A stretch of DNA of 64,000 nucleotides from Mangifera indica (GCF_011075055.1 NC_058143.1:15143057-15207056); one strand, 5' to 3'. Numbered from the stretch's first letter, positions 24,345-36,220 are shown. Notes: generated from the sequence alone by a model not told the origin. A program made the numbers and translations.

Positions 24345-26203
24345 TTTTTTTTTTTTTTTAATTATTTTGTAAATAAATAAAATTATGTGTATATATAAAT
24401 TTTATAAATTCGTCTGTCTAAATTAAAATGATAATTTATAATTTAATGATATAGTTATTTATTTTTTAATTTTAAGTCACTAATTATATATTATCATATC
24501 AAATTCTATAAATAGATTTGTTTAATTTATTTATATATATAATTTACTCTTACAAATATTGATCAACTTTACAGAATTTAATTTAATTAATCAAAATATA
24601 ATAACCACGTATAATTAAGATTAGTATAAAATACCTCTATTTATAAAGTGTAATTTCACTACTTCTCTCATATTATCATTGTATTGACTCTTTCCGACAA
24701 AATATCAATCAATAACCATCTATAAAAAAAAAATTAGCAATAGTAAAAGAAAAATAACAAACAGATAAATATTTAATTATTATAGTACTATTTTTATAAT
24801 TTTAATAACCAATTATATATATTATCATTAAAACTAAATAAATATATGAGTTTTATAAAAGAGAAATAATTGTCAAAAATCTATTTCTCATCATTAAAAT
24901 ATTTTAACTATAAAAAAAATTTGACCATCACTTGTAGATACAACTTTCCTCGTTAAAAGTATTAGCGATATAAATACTTTTAACAAAAAACACTAGGATA
25001 ACAAATAATAATAAGATTTTTTTGCCATTAAAATTTATTAACAACAGGAAATAAGCTTTTAATAATTATTTTTTATTATTAAAATCATAAATTTATTTAT
25101 TTTTAATTAAAATATAAATTATTAATTATTAAAATCATTAAAAAAATCATTTATAATAATCCGATATTTATGTCTTCTTATTTTCCTCTCACAAATACCA
25201 ACTTTTTTCTGTTTTTAAGTAAATACTTCTTTGTGGTCACCAGTAACTATACTGCCCCCTGTTTTCTATGCTTTCTTTTTGTTCTTTGTGGATCTTTGTA
25301 ATCACGAGTCTCCTTAAGCATCGTTCATTTTTGTCATCATTCTTCCCTTAAATTTAGCTTGATATTCCCTTGACAATATGGAAAAAAAAATGTTAGGGTT
25401 TCCTGTTTCATTCTTAAATTTTAAATACATTATGCTAATTTTGTATGAGTTGTTAGTTTAGGTTAAATGCGATTGATATTCTCGTGATTGAATTGTGAAT
25501 GTGGTTAGGATTGAAAATAGTTGAATCTTATTTGTACACGATTGAATTTGTTTTGTTTTGTCAATTTGGAAAATATTTTCACAAAACTAATATATTTTGT
25601 CACTTCACATAAATTACTAAATTGACATAACTCTATATAAAGACGTTAATAGATTAGGTTGGATAGACCTACAAAATATATAAGACCCACGGTCTAATCC
25701 TATGTGTATAGAGTTAGGTTGGATCTTTAACAAATTGTTTCGTTAATTAAAAAATAATTTTTTATATTATAATTATTATTTATCAATTTTTAAATAATAT
25801 TATTCACAATACTGACTCTTTAATGGGTTGATCCACTATAGTAAGAGATTGGGTTAAAATTTTGTGTTTTAAGTTGACCCACCCTATCTAACATGTTTAT
25901 CAAGTATGAATTGATTTTGTTTATTTAAGGGTGCGCTAAAAGAATTTCAAGATACAGAGGTTAAGTGTAATTTCCCCCTTGACACATAGATATGCCAACT
26001 GCATAAAGTCTCTAGTTTTGGTAAGGCAAATTTGATGAAGTGAGAGGACACGAGAGCACATTCGACTAGATCCATATGAGATTCAATAATCTTTAGAAGG
26101 CGTTATTTTGAGAAATTTATTCTGAGGCATTTGTCGTTGTCAGCACATCAAGATTCAATAGTATACTAACCCATTTATAATTCATATCAAAATTATCTAA
26201 TTA
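24345..26203. other. AT-rich intergenic spacer
   Basis: About 1.9 kb dominated by A/T runs and short ATTTAT-like words. I see no open frame, RNA gene or clear inverted repeat that I can defend. Confidence 0.6.
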
Positions 26204-26533
26204 CAGCTCAATTTATCTCCTTTATGTGTACTGTTCTGGCCTGAATGTGACTTGGCCAGCAGGACTGCCTGTGCAAGCAATGGCAACAGAGGGACGTGTG
26301 AGGTGCACTCTAGAAGAGAAGACACCTACTGCCTGCAATGCCATGAGTTAAAAAACAAGCATGGCTGCATTGTTGAAGGCAGCGCCGCAGGCCCAGCCGT
26401 GGTGTTGGTGGATGAAAGAATGAGCAGCGAAGGAATTGGCCTTCCCTTTAGATGCAGTAACAACATTCTAGGGTGGATCCTTCCTGGGGTTTTCAGACTG
26501 ATTTGGTCTCTCTATTTTATTTTTTATAAGTAA
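26204..26533 (+). other. Unrecognised GC-richer island with a Cys-containing open frame
   Basis: Base composition shifts sharply here. On the plus strand a frame is open from an AG at 26205-26206 to the stop at 26531-26533 and contains repeated cysteines ([30 protein letters not shown]). It has no in-frame ATG near its start, so it would have to be an internal or terminal exon, or a gene fragment. The minus strand also has a fairly long frame, but with a stop inside. I do not recognise a family. It may be a relic or an exon of a gene I cannot assemble. Confidence 0.3.
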
Positions 26534-26670
26534 CGTTATGTATATAATTTTGTATACAAACAATGATATATTATTATATAATTAGATAGTTTTAAATTAA
26601 AAATATAATAACATTTAATCATATGATAACTGTCATTATTTATATACAAAATTATGCACATAGTTTTGTT
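26534..26670. repeat. Small AT-rich palindromic MITE (family T), copy 1
   Basis: About 140 bp with near-palindromic ends (gtatataattttgtatacaa on the left; the complement of tatatacaaaattatgcaca on the right). The core is attatataattagatagttt followed by taaattaaaaatataataac. The same layout recurs many times in the window. It has no coding capacity. Confidence 0.65.
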
Positions 26671-26831
26671 AATTTTTCGTAATGCAAGTTATGGCCATTG
26701 GGATGGTAATATCAGCAACAAACACTTTTTGTTATCCAAGAAATCACTTTTATTATGATTATAATTATTATTTTTATTATTGTAATTTCTATGCTTTATT
26801 CAAACGTGATTCATCCATTATGTGAGATTAT

Positions 26832-27513
26832 TCAACCCTTAATAAGGTCTTCACAGTTGACAAACTGGTAGTTGACCAAAAGTTGACCTTCAGCTTGGCC
26901 ATTTCCATCAGTGTCCAGTTTCTTGAATGCCACATCGTCCAACTGAAGACCTCCATTGCCGCATTCATCAACAATTAGTACAGTTGCCTCATTAGTCAAT
27001 CAACGAAGCTTTCATAATCAAATAATAATTCCATTCTACCACACTCTTCTTCGACCTTTACATCTAACTTACCCTCAAGCACTTGCTGCAAGCGGCTTAT
27101 CCACGGGGTCCAACAGGTCCACAGAAGGCAGCCCATCCGTGCCTGCGTCGCCATGCCAGGGAATTATTCCCGTTTCATTGCGCGCAATTGGCGTTTGAAG
27201 CGGTTAAGTTCCATCCATTTTGCTGGGCATTGTAAGAGCGGAGTGTTGCTGTAACATTAGAGGCACTTTCATTACGAGGAATGGGCAAAAAGGGTCCAAC
27301 GTAAGTTATGTAAGTCCTACAATTGCTTTGACATTCGTTGTAAAGAGAACAATGGGAAGGGGATACACCGCAGAACCCGTATCTGCTGCAGCATTGGGAG
27401 CGGGGACAAGTCTGGCCCTCGCCTTGCCGGCCACAACGGTGTTCAAAGACAGCGGCAGTTGTACTAGCAAGCAAACAGAAGAACAACGGAATGCAGAAGG
27501 TGAATTTACTCAT
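26832..27513 (-). pseudogene. PR4: PR-4 / hevein-like (chitin-binding plus Barwin) pseudogene
   Basis: On the minus strand a start at 27513 opens a signal peptide (about residues 1-20, hydrophobic FCIPLFFCLLAS). A hevein-type chitin-binding domain with eight cysteines follows (CCSRYGFCG motif), then the start of a Barwin domain. The Barwin part is broken. TGA at 27177-27175 falls where the family has tryptophan, and TAA at 27099-27097, in the same frame, falls where glutamine is usual. A good donor follows at 27072-27071 (gtaagt) after KCLR, the normal intron site. The second exon's coding remainder is readable (VDECGNGGL to NYQFVNC, stop at 26834-26832), but no acceptor is found and a few codons after TNE are missing. 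Intact PR-4 proteins are secreted defence proteins. A truncated secreted hevein domain could still be made. Arabidopsis PR4 (At3g04720) lies between TPR10 and IAA16, as here. Confidence 0.88.
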
Positions 27514-27553
27514 TTTGTTTATGGGAATGTTTAATTTGGTGTTGAGGGGTTGA

Positions 27554-27560
27554 ATTTATA
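27554..27560 (-). promoter_or_regulatory. TATA box of the PR-4 pseudogene
   Basis: On the minus strand TATAAAT lies about 41 bases before the start codon at 27513, giving a very short leader (aattcaacccctcaacacc and on). The core promoter therefore still looks intact although the coding region is broken. The foldback element starting at 27612 lies directly upstream. Confidence 0.55.
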
Positions 27561-27611
27561 GGGGAGAGTGAGTGGGGGTTATAGACTTACTAGAAAAGCT
27601 TGTTTGTTAAA

Positions 27612-28514
27612 GGCCAAAGGACTTGTTCCCACCTAATAGTGAATCGCTGATCTCATCCATCAATTTTCAAAAACTCAAACACCCACCTATGGTTTGAAAA
27701 ACTAACACCTATTCTTCAACATTAAGTTAAGATTAAGGACAAAATCATCATTTAACAATAATATTTAACATTTATATCATTTTACCTCCTTAATTTGAAA
27801 AACTAATAATTTTGTCCAAAATTAAGTTTTGAAAAGTGACATTTTCCCCCTTACCTAGGGTTTCCAATTTTGTCAACGAATTTTCGATCAACGATGACCG
27901 ATCTCTCTCCCTCCTAATGTCGTCTCTCCCTCCAGTGTTCAATATTGGGTTGACGACATCTGGATTCTACGAAATCTGAACGAAGAGTCAAAACTCTTCG
28001 TTTGGATCTTCGTCGTCCAGACGAAGTTGGCTTTGTTTGGATGACGATGGCTGTCTAGAAGAGACCGGTCTTCTTATCTAGACCATCGTCGTCGTCGTCT
28101 AAACGAAGTCGACTTTGTCTGGATGATGAAGATCCAAACGAAGAGCTCTTTGTTTGGATTCCGTCAAATCCAAACATTATCGACTCAATATTGAACACCG
28201 GAAGGAGAGACAACACCTGGAGGGAGAGAGATCAATCATCGTTGTTCAGAAATTTGCTGACGAAATTGGAAACCCTAGGTAGGGGGAAAATATCACTTTT
28301 TAAAACTTAATTTTAGACGAAATTGTTAGTTTTTTAAATTAAGGGAGTAACATGATCTAAATGTTAAATATTATTGTTAAATGATGATTGTGCGCTTAAT
28401 TTGGGAGGGTAGGTGTTAGTTTTCCAAACCATGGGTGGGTGTTTGGTTTTTGAAAGTTGGTGGGTGGGACTTTGGCAATTCACTATACCTTGGGTGGGAA
28501 TATGTCTTTTGGCC
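27612..28514. mobile_element. Mutator-like foldback element (family G), copy A
   Basis: A 903-bp element has long inverted arms. The left end is GGCCAAAGGACTTGTTCCCA and the right end is its near complement, closing with TCTTTTGGCC. A perfect 9-bp duplication TTTGTTAAA flanks it (27603-27611 and 28515-28523). The arms match over roughly 280 bp (for example cctagggtttccaattttgt against gaaattggaaaccctaggta). The central 300 bp hold inverted cgtcgtc / gacgaag words. Nine-base duplications and long arms point to a non-autonomous Mutator-like element. It sits about 100 bp upstream of the PR-4 pseudogene start. Confidence 0.9.
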
Positions 28515-28844
28515 TTTGTTAAATTACCGAATTTCATAAATGAAGAAGGGAGAATAACATGATCTTTCACTTGACTTAAATGAGTAATGGCCGGCCTTCG
28601 TTATAGATTTCAACAGTTAGTCCAGAGATATCCCATCAATGTCCCATCAACGTCTAACTATTTGGAAGTTGATTGATTAATTCTTAACACCTCTGGTCTT
28701 TAAACAATGGTGAAGGTTTGTAGGTCACAACAGGTAGCCTAAAAGTAAATGCCGACAATGGGTAATGGGTTGGGCCTTCTATATCTTCAATTTCAGATAA
28801 GTTGTCTAATTACCATAATTTACTAAAAGTAAAACCTTATATAT

Positions 28845-28985
28845 CTATTTTAAGAGTATATTTATATATTATTATATAATTATACATTAATTTATTTTTA
28901 ATTTAAAATTATTTAATCATATGATGATATATAAATATATATATATAATTATGTATCTAAAATGATAATATATAGTTTTATTAAT
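28845..28985. repeat. Small AT-rich palindromic MITE (family T), copy 2
   Basis: Same core in reverse orientation (attaatttatttttaattta followed by aaattatttaatcatatga), with tatatataattatgtatcta near its right end. It is slightly diverged from copy 1. Confidence 0.55.
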
Positions 28986-29877
28986 TTACCATACAAACAA
29001 CGTAACAACATTTATTAGATACATATTTTACCCTTTTAAACCTGTTAAATCTTAAATATTATATTGTGACTATATCCTTAACCTGTTTCAAATTCTAAGT
29101 GTGAATTCATGATACATGCAACTTTCTTGAGTGTATTTCTTCCCATTCTTCAACCTAAGAACCACTCTAAAATTTTATGATTTTGGTATCTACAAAGATA
29201 TATATTCAAGTTTCACTTTTTGGTACGTAAATTTCTTTGGGTTTTAGTAAGTTAGTCTTGATTCCCTTTGGAACCCATACTTTGCTAGACTCTAAAACTT
29301 GTATTCCTTCCAATGTGACTAAAAGAACAAAATGTGGCATACAATAATGCCATGTGATCTTCTGCTCACTACTTAAAGGATGCTTCCACAATATGCCTTT
29401 TCAAATTTTTTCGTTTTATCAATGGTTTGTGTCCTTGACATCCCTCAATGAAATAACAATATCCAAATAAATCAAGAATCTCTTTTTGAATCTTCACTTT
29501 TTCTGTTTAAAAAAATATATGAAAATGATTAGACACAATCTTCTTTCCATTCACCCTTATTAACTTTCATTTTGATTTAAGGCTATCTCTTTCACTTTTC
29601 AGGATATCAAAATTATTTCATGCACACAGGTGTTCTTTCAAAAAGCAAATTTCTATGAATCACATCGCTCTTGTAAGGTATCAAGTTGTGCTTCCAAAAT
29701 TCCAACTCAGTTTTTCAAAATAATATCTTCATTTTGAAGAGTGGAATTTTTCTTCCTTAAGACCAATATTTTTTCAACTTTGAGTTTTTCAAGTATTTGA
29801 TGCAAGTTTTCAATGACATCCGATCATTTTTATTTTTATTTGAACTTAATTTATTAGTTTTCATAGAAATAAGTAAA
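28986..29877. other. Intergenic, no gene seen
   Basis: AT-rich DNA. Short open frames here (for example 29206-29391 on the minus strand) have no protein-like features. It separates foldback copies A and B. Confidence 0.5.
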
Positions 29878-30997
29878 GGCCAAAAGACTTGTTCCCACCC
29901 AAGATTTGATGTAATCCCCAACTTTCATCCACCAACTATCAAAAACCCAAATATCTACCTGTCATCCAAATTTTTTACTAACTTTTGTTAATTTAATTTT
30001 AAATTACTAAATTACCCTTATTTTCATTTTTCTACGAATGAGACAATCTCTGCTTCTCTGCATTATTTCATCAAATAGTTTAAGGACATCCCAAGTTTTT
30101 CCACTTTTACACATCACATAGTTTTACTACTCTTCCACAACCCAATTCATCAAACAATTCATTTGATTAAGAAATACTGAACTCTCTCCCAGACAATTTC
30201 TCTCCCTCCAACACTCTTTGTTTGGGAAGACGAGTTCTTTTCCTAGATCTTGTCTGCATAATGAGCCTAAAAGTGCAAAAGATATAGAAAGAAAGACAAG
30301 AACATATAAAGGAGGGATTATTAATAAAAGGCGATGATGATCAAGAATTCAAAACCCATTTAGTAATTTGCATTATGGTTTTTTGGGGACTCTTCAACAT
30401 CTCTTTCTTCCTTTTGTCGATTCGTTCTTTAATGAAACTATTTGAATTTAGATATTAACAAAAAAAAAAAAACAAAGTGTCGGGTTGTAATAGGTGGCTA
30501 TAAATGAAGATACTCTTTTAATGTGATGTGATTAAGTTAGGTGGTGAGTAGTGACAACAATCAAGAATTCAAAACCCATTTAGTAATCTACATTATGGCT
30601 TTATGGGGACTCTTCAACATCTTTTTCTTTTCTTTGTCGATTTGTTCTTTAGCAAAATTATTTGAATTTAGATATTAACAAAGAAAAGAAAATAGAAGAC
30701 AGAGAAAAGAAAACAAAGTGTTGGTTGTAGTAGGTGGCTATAAATGAAAATAACTCTTTTAATGTGATGTGATTAAGTTAGGTGGTGAGTAGTGCAAAAC
30801 TGTTTGGGTTTGTTTTTAGACTGTCTTAATAATGTTTAAAATAAAAGCATCATGCATTTGATTTTATTTAAGTGCCCTTTTCACTGACTGGAACTGTTGA
30901 TATAATTAACTCATGGGTAAGACTTTGGGTTTTCTAAAGTTGGTGGGTAGGAATTTCGAACTAGATCAAACCTTGGGCCGGAATAACTCTTCTGGCC
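29878..30997. mobile_element. Mutator-like foldback element (family G), copy B
   Basis: 1120 bp, the longest copy. The left end is GGCCAAAAGACTTGTTCCCA and the right end closes CTCTTCTGGCC. Perfect 9-bp duplications ATAAGTAAA lie at 29869-29877 and 30998-31006. Unlike the other copies its interior carries a tandem duplication (30340-30554 and 30561-30794). Confidence 0.92.
30340..30794. repeat. Tandem duplication of about 220 bp inside foldback copy B
   Basis: Unit 1 at 30340-30554 and unit 2 at 30561-30794 both run from atcaagaattcaaaacccat to ggtggtgagtagtg. They share blocks such as ggggactcttcaacatc and gtggctataaatgaa. They differ by scattered substitutions and a small insertion in unit 2. 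The unit is not seen in the other family G copies, so it is either captured host sequence or a private expansion. Confidence 0.88.
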
Positions 30998-31233
30998 ATA
31001 AGTAAATGACACAATTTATTTGTCTGGACGGATCTAGGTGGTGTAAAATGGGTTAGTTGACCTTCCTTAATTTTGAAAAATTTTCATATTGGTATATGTA
31101 AAATATTATTGATCCAATTAACTTTGAAATTTTTTTACTTTTACATAGAAAAAACATCAATATAACCCTTAAATTTTTATATTAGAATCTTTAAATTTCA
31201 TTATTTTTTTATTAACTTTTTATATATTTTATT

Positions 31234-31830
31234 GGCCAAATGACTTATTTCCACCCAAAGTTTACTCTTTTCCCAAATTCTCACTTATTATCTTTCAAAA
31301 ACTCAAACATCTACTCATACGTTATTAAAGTTAACCAAATATATTACTCTTAAAATTTTATCTCATTTTCCTCCATAAACCCTTCAAACAAACAATTTTT
31401 TCTAAGCCTAAGTTTTGAAAAAGTTAAATTTCCTTTTGCTAAGTTTAGGGTTTCTTCAACAACAAACTCTTTCCTTTCTCTGGCAACGAACATCCTTGTT
31501 TCTGATGAAAACGTTCGTCATCAAAGATAAAAGATCATCAGAAACAAGAGAGAGTTTGTTGTCGGAGAAATTCTAAACCTAACGAAAAGGAAATGTAATT
31601 TTTCAAAATTTAAGTCTGAAAAAAATTATTAGTTTTTAGCGTTTAGAAGGGAAAACATAATAAAGTTGTATTTTCTTTAATATTATTAGTCAAATAATAA
31701 TTTTATTCTTAAAACTAATGAATTTTGTTAATTTTAATACTCTATGAGTGATTCTTTGGGTTTTTGAAAGATGATGGGTAAGAATTTAAGGTAAAAAAGC
31801 AAATTTTGGATGGGAATAAGTCTTTTGGCC
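31234..31830. mobile_element. Mutator-like foldback element (family G), copy C
   Basis: 597 bp with ends GGCCAAATGACTTATTTCCA and (right) AAGTCTTTTGGCC. It is flanked by TATTTTATT and GATTTTATT (8 of 9 bases match). The arms close on a short loop around 31500, where gttcgtcatc / gatgaaaacg words pair. Confidence 0.85.
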
Positions 31831-32066
31831 GATTTTATTTATATTCAACCGTGACCCTTTAAATTATTTGGCTAATGATCCAAATTTTCAATATAATTGA
31901 GGTGGTTTGAGAGACCAAACAATTTCTTGTAATAACAATTATGTAATTTATTGTAATTAAATCCCAAAAATCATTTAATATAAGTAATAACATAATAATA
32001 AGAAGAATACGTGTAATAACATTTTAATAAAGAAATCATTAAATTGCATAGTATAATTTTATATAA

Positions 32067-32855
32067 GGGCAGAGGACTATTTTTTACTCAAGTTTTAATT
32101 GAATTTTAAAAATATATCTATGGTAATTAATAAATCGAAACACTTCCCTATAGAGTAATTGCCATTAAGTTTTCCGTTAAATAAAAAAGTAAAACCATCA
32201 TTTAACAATAATATTAAAAAATATATAAATTTATCTTATTTTTCCCCTCAGATTTTAAAAATAAACATTTAACTTATATACCTGAACTTTAAAAAATGAC
32301 TCTTCCCTCCTCCCCCCACCCAAATCCCTAATTTTTTCTTCACTCTTCATCTGTCACCTACCAATGATGTGCTTGGAGGTTAAACAACAAGCATCGTCTA
32401 GATTTGGATAATGGAACATTATTCGTTCCCTGGACGATACTCGTTATCCATTCTGGACTACTCTTATTCGTTCAAAGATCTGGATGATAAAGCATAATCT
32501 AAATCTGGATAATGATCGTTGTTCAGAGGATGATATCTGGACAAAGACTCCTCTGCTGTTGGTCGGTCATTGCTAGAGAAAGTGATTGGATTTCAGGGAA
32601 AAAAAGTGAATTTTTTAAAATTTATTTCAAGAGATAAAATATTAGTTTTTTAAATTAAAAAGGAAAAATAAGATAAAATTTTAATTATTTTAATATTACT
32701 AATAAAATAATAAATTTATCCCTTAACCTTAAAAAAAAAAACATGTGAATATATCCTAATAAAATAAACTTTATATAAATATTTAAATTTTTCACTTATA
32801 ATAAATATATATTTGCGATTTTAACTAAACTTGGGGGGGAAATTGTCCTTCCTTC
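32067..32855. mobile_element. Mutator-like foldback element (family G), copy D, diverged
   Basis: 789 bp. The ends are degenerate (GGGCAGAGGACTATT at left; the right end reads AATTGTCCTTCCTTC), but the arms keep the family's internal blocks. The flanks TTTATATAA and TTTATACAA match at 8 of 9 bases. Its right end lies about 180 bp upstream of the strictosidine-synthase-like start codon, so it forms part of that gene's promoter region. Confidence 0.7.
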
Positions 32856-33036
32856 TTTATACAATAATGAAATCGAAAGTACTAGTCTTTCTTTCAGTAC
32901 CAGTTTTCACCTGAATGAAACTTACATGACGTACTCTTTACCTACTAGATGCCATCCGACTATTATTTAATAGTTTTTCCGTATAACAACCCTTGTCTTT
33001 TTCAGTTTTCTTTCATTCTTTCTTGTTGTGCTCGCA

Positions 33037-36000
33037 ATGACCTTTAAAGGGTTTTTTGGGCTGTTGTTTCTGCTTCTGGCTGTGTACTGTGGGCTTGACC
33101 CCTTCAAACACAGTGCCATATCGGAGTTTCCGGAATTTGTCTCACTCAAGGTGGAAATGCCCGATTGGTCACTTGTTCCAACGGATAAAGACGAACAAAA
33201 TTTGCTTCAGAAGTCGGAAATTAAATTCTTGAACCAGGTACAGGGCCCTGAAAGCATTGCTTTTGATCCTCTTGGCCGTGGTCCTTATACTGGTGTTGCT
33301 GATGGCAGAATTCTCTTCTGGGATGGTGTCAAGTGGAACGATTTTGCTTATACTTCTAATAACAGGCTAGTTTTTTTTTTTTTGTTGGCTTTGTTTACAG
33401 TGGTTTCTGGTTCTTTTGATGGGTTTGGTGACTCGTTGGCTACTCAGTTTTGGGTTATGTGAACAAAATAGAGCTCCTTTAAGGCATTTGACTGAATGAC
33501 AGTTTAATTTAGTTTGGTGCAAGTTTGAATCTTTAATGTCCATTTGACTTAAAATGGAGCATATGCTGTTTCGATAACCATAAAATTGAACATTTTGTGT
33601 TGATGAATTGGGTGAAACTGGAGAGGATATACAGGGCCTATTTGTTGCTTATTTAATTCAGATTTGTTGGATTAAATAATTAATTATAACATATTTATGA
33701 TAGCTTGTATGAATAATCTAATTGTGGATTATAATTACATTTTTAGATGATTTAAGGTATAATCCAAAAAGCTAGTAGGATTAGCTTCTTTTTTTTTTTT
33801 TTTGAATTATTGAATTTAATGAATTTTTTAATATTTCTAATCCAAAAGTAAAATTCTTAGGCAAATTGGACATTTACACAAAATTAATTAGTTTTATAGA
33901 TTAATTAGGCAAATTGTCAAACAAATATGATTGTTCCTAATCCAATAATAATAAATTGTACTGAACATGCATAATCAATTATTGATATAATGATATAATC
34001 CATAATCATAATCCAATAAATAAAAGTTGTGCAAAAGGATCACATATTCTTTCCAAGAAGAGAAGAAGCAACAAACACAATAGTGGTTTTAAATTCAGTT
34101 TTAATACATATAAGCAAATATTGTGTTAATGGAGAAAATGGAAGAGATAGGGAATGAGAGCTATCAAATTTTTGGTAACATGGACGTGAGTCATATGCAT
34201 TATGTTTGCAAATGAACATGTTTTCATAAAAATTCTGAATATCTCTGCTGTGTGATTAATTAGAAACTTGAATAATTCAAATTTCCCATGTTCCTGAGTG
34301 TATTGAATTTTTAGTACAGTATAAACTGAAATTCAGCATGGTGATGTAAATTCCCCACTGAAACAAGATGTCTGGTTCATCGATTTATATATGTTGATTT
34401 CTTAGAGTCTGTCAAGCTGTGTTGCTGGTTAGTATTTTTGGTTTACCACTTCAGCAATGATAATCTTTTTTTCCCATGAATGATTTGGGATCTAGGTCAG
34501 AATTATGTGACCCGAAGCCATCACCTTTTGCTTACTTGAAGCATGAGCACATCTGTGGCAGGCCTTTGGGGCTCCGGTTTGACAAGAAAACTGGTGATTT
34601 ATACATTGCAGATGCGTATTTTGGACTTATGAAGGTAGGTCCAGAAGGTGGATTGGCAACATCCCTTACAACAGAAGCAGAAGGCGTGCCATTGAGGTTT
34701 ACTAATGATCTAGATATTGACGATGAAGGGAATGTTTACTTTACTGATAGCAGTATTCTTTTCCAGCGGAGGTGAGGAAACTTCTAGCTATTCCTTAAAT
34801 GTTTCTAACTGATAATAATAGTTTTATTCTGCTAGATAAAAATTGCCGCGCTGGGAGGATAGTTTGTACAATCATTAACCGCACTTTAGTCATTTTTGGT
34901 TTTCTATGTTGCTTCTCTGAGACGATATTATAACAGTATGGTTGTGGTGAGACCTTTTTCTTTTAATGTTAGCATAATTGTTGTTAATTTCTTCTAACAT
35001 ATTAACATTTCTCAGGAACTTCATGCAATTGGTTTTCTCTGGTGATGATAGTGGAAGGGTTCTCAAGCATGATCCAACTACAAAACAAACAACGGTTCTT
35101 GTAAGGAATATCCAGTACCCTAATGGTGTGTCCTTAAGTAAGGACAAATCATTTTTCCTCTTTGTTGAAGGACGTGTTGGCAGGTGACACTTCTTGCTTT
35201 GATATTTCCGTTTCTTGCAGTTTCTACATTTTTGGGGCCTTTCATATGGTAGTTTGTCACATATTGATATATGAACCATGTTTATGGCTAGAATTGACAC
35301 AAGGAATTTAAGTTTCTCCTTTGATCTGAGGAGTTTCTTTGCATGTTCTAGTACAAGCACCATGATTTAAATTTGTATTTACAAAGAATAGCATCTAAAT
35401 TTTATTTTGACATTTCTGTGGACAGGAGAAAAGATATGGACCCCCTTCTTTTGGGAGGTTGTACTAAATTATAGTTTTTAGATGCAGAGGATTTCTTTAA
35501 GAAGTCTTTTCCTAAAGTGATAACATTTTATCTCAATTCTTTCAAATTTTGGAGATTTGAGGCAAAAATATTAATACATTGTGAACCATCAAAGATCATG
35601 GGATGAACTAATAGTATATTATTCGGGGGATTGTTAACTTCATATGGCTTTGACAAAATATTGCAATTTTAATCTTAAAAATATATGTTGTGTATGCTAA
35701 TTGATATTTCAAATCAGGAAACATTTTATGTGTGTCAGAAGTCATAGTGCGTCATTCAGGAATCAGGAGCCTTTGTTTTCCCTGTTTTACGAATATTTAT
35801 TCCATCGGGTAATGCAGATTACAAAAGTATTGGCTGAAAGGTGAGAAGGCTGGTACCTCAGAAGTGTTTGCCATTTTACCTGGATTTCCTGACAACGTCC
35901 GAACAAATGAAAAAGGTGAGTTCTGGGTGGCAATCCACTGTCGGCGGTGGAAATATGCTTGCTCTTTGGCTCTATTCCCTAAACTTAGGACATTCATTCT

Positions 36001-36220
36001 TAAACTCCCAATATCGGCAAAGATACATTACCTCGTACAAATTGGGGGAAGACTCCATGCACTGGTTGCCAAATACAGCCCAGAGGGGAAGCTTTTGCAG
36101 ATATTGGAGGATAGTCAGGGAAAAGTTGTTAAAGCAGTTAGTGAAGTAGAAGAGAAGGATGGTAAACTGTGGATGGGAAGTGTTCTGATGCCCTTCATTG
36201 CCGTTTACAACTTACCTTGA
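33037..36220 (+). CDS. Strictosidine-synthase-like protein (SSL4-7 / YLS2 type)
   Basis: Four exons, 33037-33365, 34496-34771, 35016-35183 and 35818-36220, encode 391 residues. An N-terminal hydrophobic segment (about 4-20, GFFGLLFLLLAVYCG) is a signal peptide or anchor. The six-bladed beta-propeller fold follows, with GPESIAFDPLGRGPYTGVADG near 70-90, GRPLGLRFDKKTGDLYIADA in exon 2, and the strictosidine-synthase domain at about 178-265 (FTNDLDIDDEGNVYFTDSS, GDDSGRVL, PNGVSLS). Family knowledge: true strictosidine synthase needs a catalytic glutamate near the FWV motif. Here FWVAIHCRR follows and no glutamate is visible, as in other SSL proteins, so alkaloid condensation is unlikely; an esterase-like or unknown role is possible. 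Intron 1 begins with GC (CAG|GCTAGT); only this donor keeps the frame. The start at 33037 is the first ATG in the frame. Confidence 0.92.

Noticed and set aside
35864..36149. An extra intron in the last SSL exon (aaaag|gtgag near 35916)
   Set aside because: Reading straight through gives the conserved KGEFWVAIH sequence, so the donor-like word is not used.
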